Shown here piece by piece: positions 5,198-5,239 of a stretch of DNA of 5,239 nucleotides (positions within the stretch are counted from its first letter, which is position 1; each line of letters starts with the position of its first letter). Under the pieces are notes generated by a model. That model saw only the letters and a list, made by a program, of their open reading frames with translations, ran no database searches and had not been told where the DNA came from. The stretch is taken from assembly GCA_016297855.1 (NCBI GenBank), contig JAEDFW010000116.1, positions 1 through 5,239 on the forward strand, given 5' to 3'. Both the position numbers and the translations under genes were made by a program. This DNA comes from Oscillospiraceae bacterium (GTDB lineage: Bacteria > Bacillota > Clostridia > Oscillospirales > Oscillospiraceae).

Positions 5198-5239
5198 ATG
5201 CGGCGGACAAGGCGCTTCGCCACAAAGATATCTTTCACC
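5198..5239 (+). CDS. Possible start of a plus-strand gene, partial
   Basis: An open frame from ATG 5198 reads MRRTRRFATKISFT and continues past the window end. The Arg-rich start followed by more apolar residues is the kind of N-terminus seen before a membrane segment, for example in sensor kinases, but 14 codons cannot identify a family. The predicted transcription start (about 5194) leaves almost no room for a ribosome binding site, so either the transcript is nearly leaderless, the promoter is misplaced, or the true start lies further right. An in-frame ATG at 5183 sits inside the -10 box. Confidence 0.25.
   Translation, partial: MRRTRRFATKISFT
5224..5235. repeat. 12-bp perfect palindrome downstream of the divergent promoter
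   Basis: AAAGATATCTTT reads the same on both strands. It lies about 30-42 bases after the predicted plus-strand transcription start, a position where a roadblock operator could act, but it could also be chance or coding sequence. A small hairpin GGCG-CTT-CGCC (5211-5221) lies just before it. Confidence 0.3.

Noticed and set aside
4738..5238. Minus-strand frame of 166 codons overlapping the minD 5' half
   Set aside because: It runs through the minD promoter and RBS and overlaps minD in another frame, where it becomes Arg/Ser/Pro-rich. The stretch at its start has no recognisable domain.

Overview
The window looks like a chromosomal segment from a GC-rich, low-motility-of-content Firmicute, most likely a Clostridia member of the Oscillospiraceae/Ruminococcaceae type. 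The reasons are a T-box riboswitch ahead of a hisS-aspS operon, the style of the AspRS and HisRS proteins, sigma-A type promoters (TTGNNN-17-TANNAT), strong AGGAGG-like ribosome binding sites, and a minD-mgsA gene pair of the kind found in Clostridia. The taxonomic call is inference; there is no rRNA gene in the window.

Layout. Almost everything is read on the minus strand, so gene order runs from high to low coordinates. At 5030-5058 a good sigma-A promoter starts a transcript with a 30-nt leader, followed by a MinD-family ATPase (4253-4993) and a methylglyoxal synthase family protein (3802-4218) 34 nt later. Only 16 nt after that stop codon the lower helix of a T-box riboswitch begins (3548-3785). 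It is complete, with an AGUA/GAA specifier loop, a GAC (Asp) specifier, an antiterminator with a UGGC bulge and a terminator with a six-U tail. It controls hisS (2137-3486) and aspS (327-2105), which are 31 nt apart. A strong intrinsic terminator (280-314) closes the operon. Past it, a separate extended -10 promoter (208-236), overlapped by a perfect 8-bp inverted repeat, drives a lipoprotein gene that runs out of the window (1-154). At the right edge a divergent plus-strand promoter (5159-5187) points to a gene beyond the window.

How it works together. hisS and aspS charge tRNA-His and tRNA-Asp. The riboswitch senses uncharged tRNA: both the specifier (GAC) and the variable T-box base (C, complementary to discriminator G73) fit tRNA-Asp, so Asp starvation should raise both synthetases. 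A His codon (CAT) overlaps the Asp codon by one base. No convincing promoter is visible between mgsA and the T-box, so minD-mgsA transcription may feed the riboswitch.

The most unusual points are two proteins that keep their family fold but lack expected functional parts. The MgsA homologue has His in place of the catalytic Asp (GGHQQ instead of GGDQQ) and Trp in place of the active-site His. The MinD homologue stops before the usual C-terminal membrane-targeting helix, and neither minC nor minE is next to it. I see no mobile element, CRISPR array, tRNA or rRNA gene.
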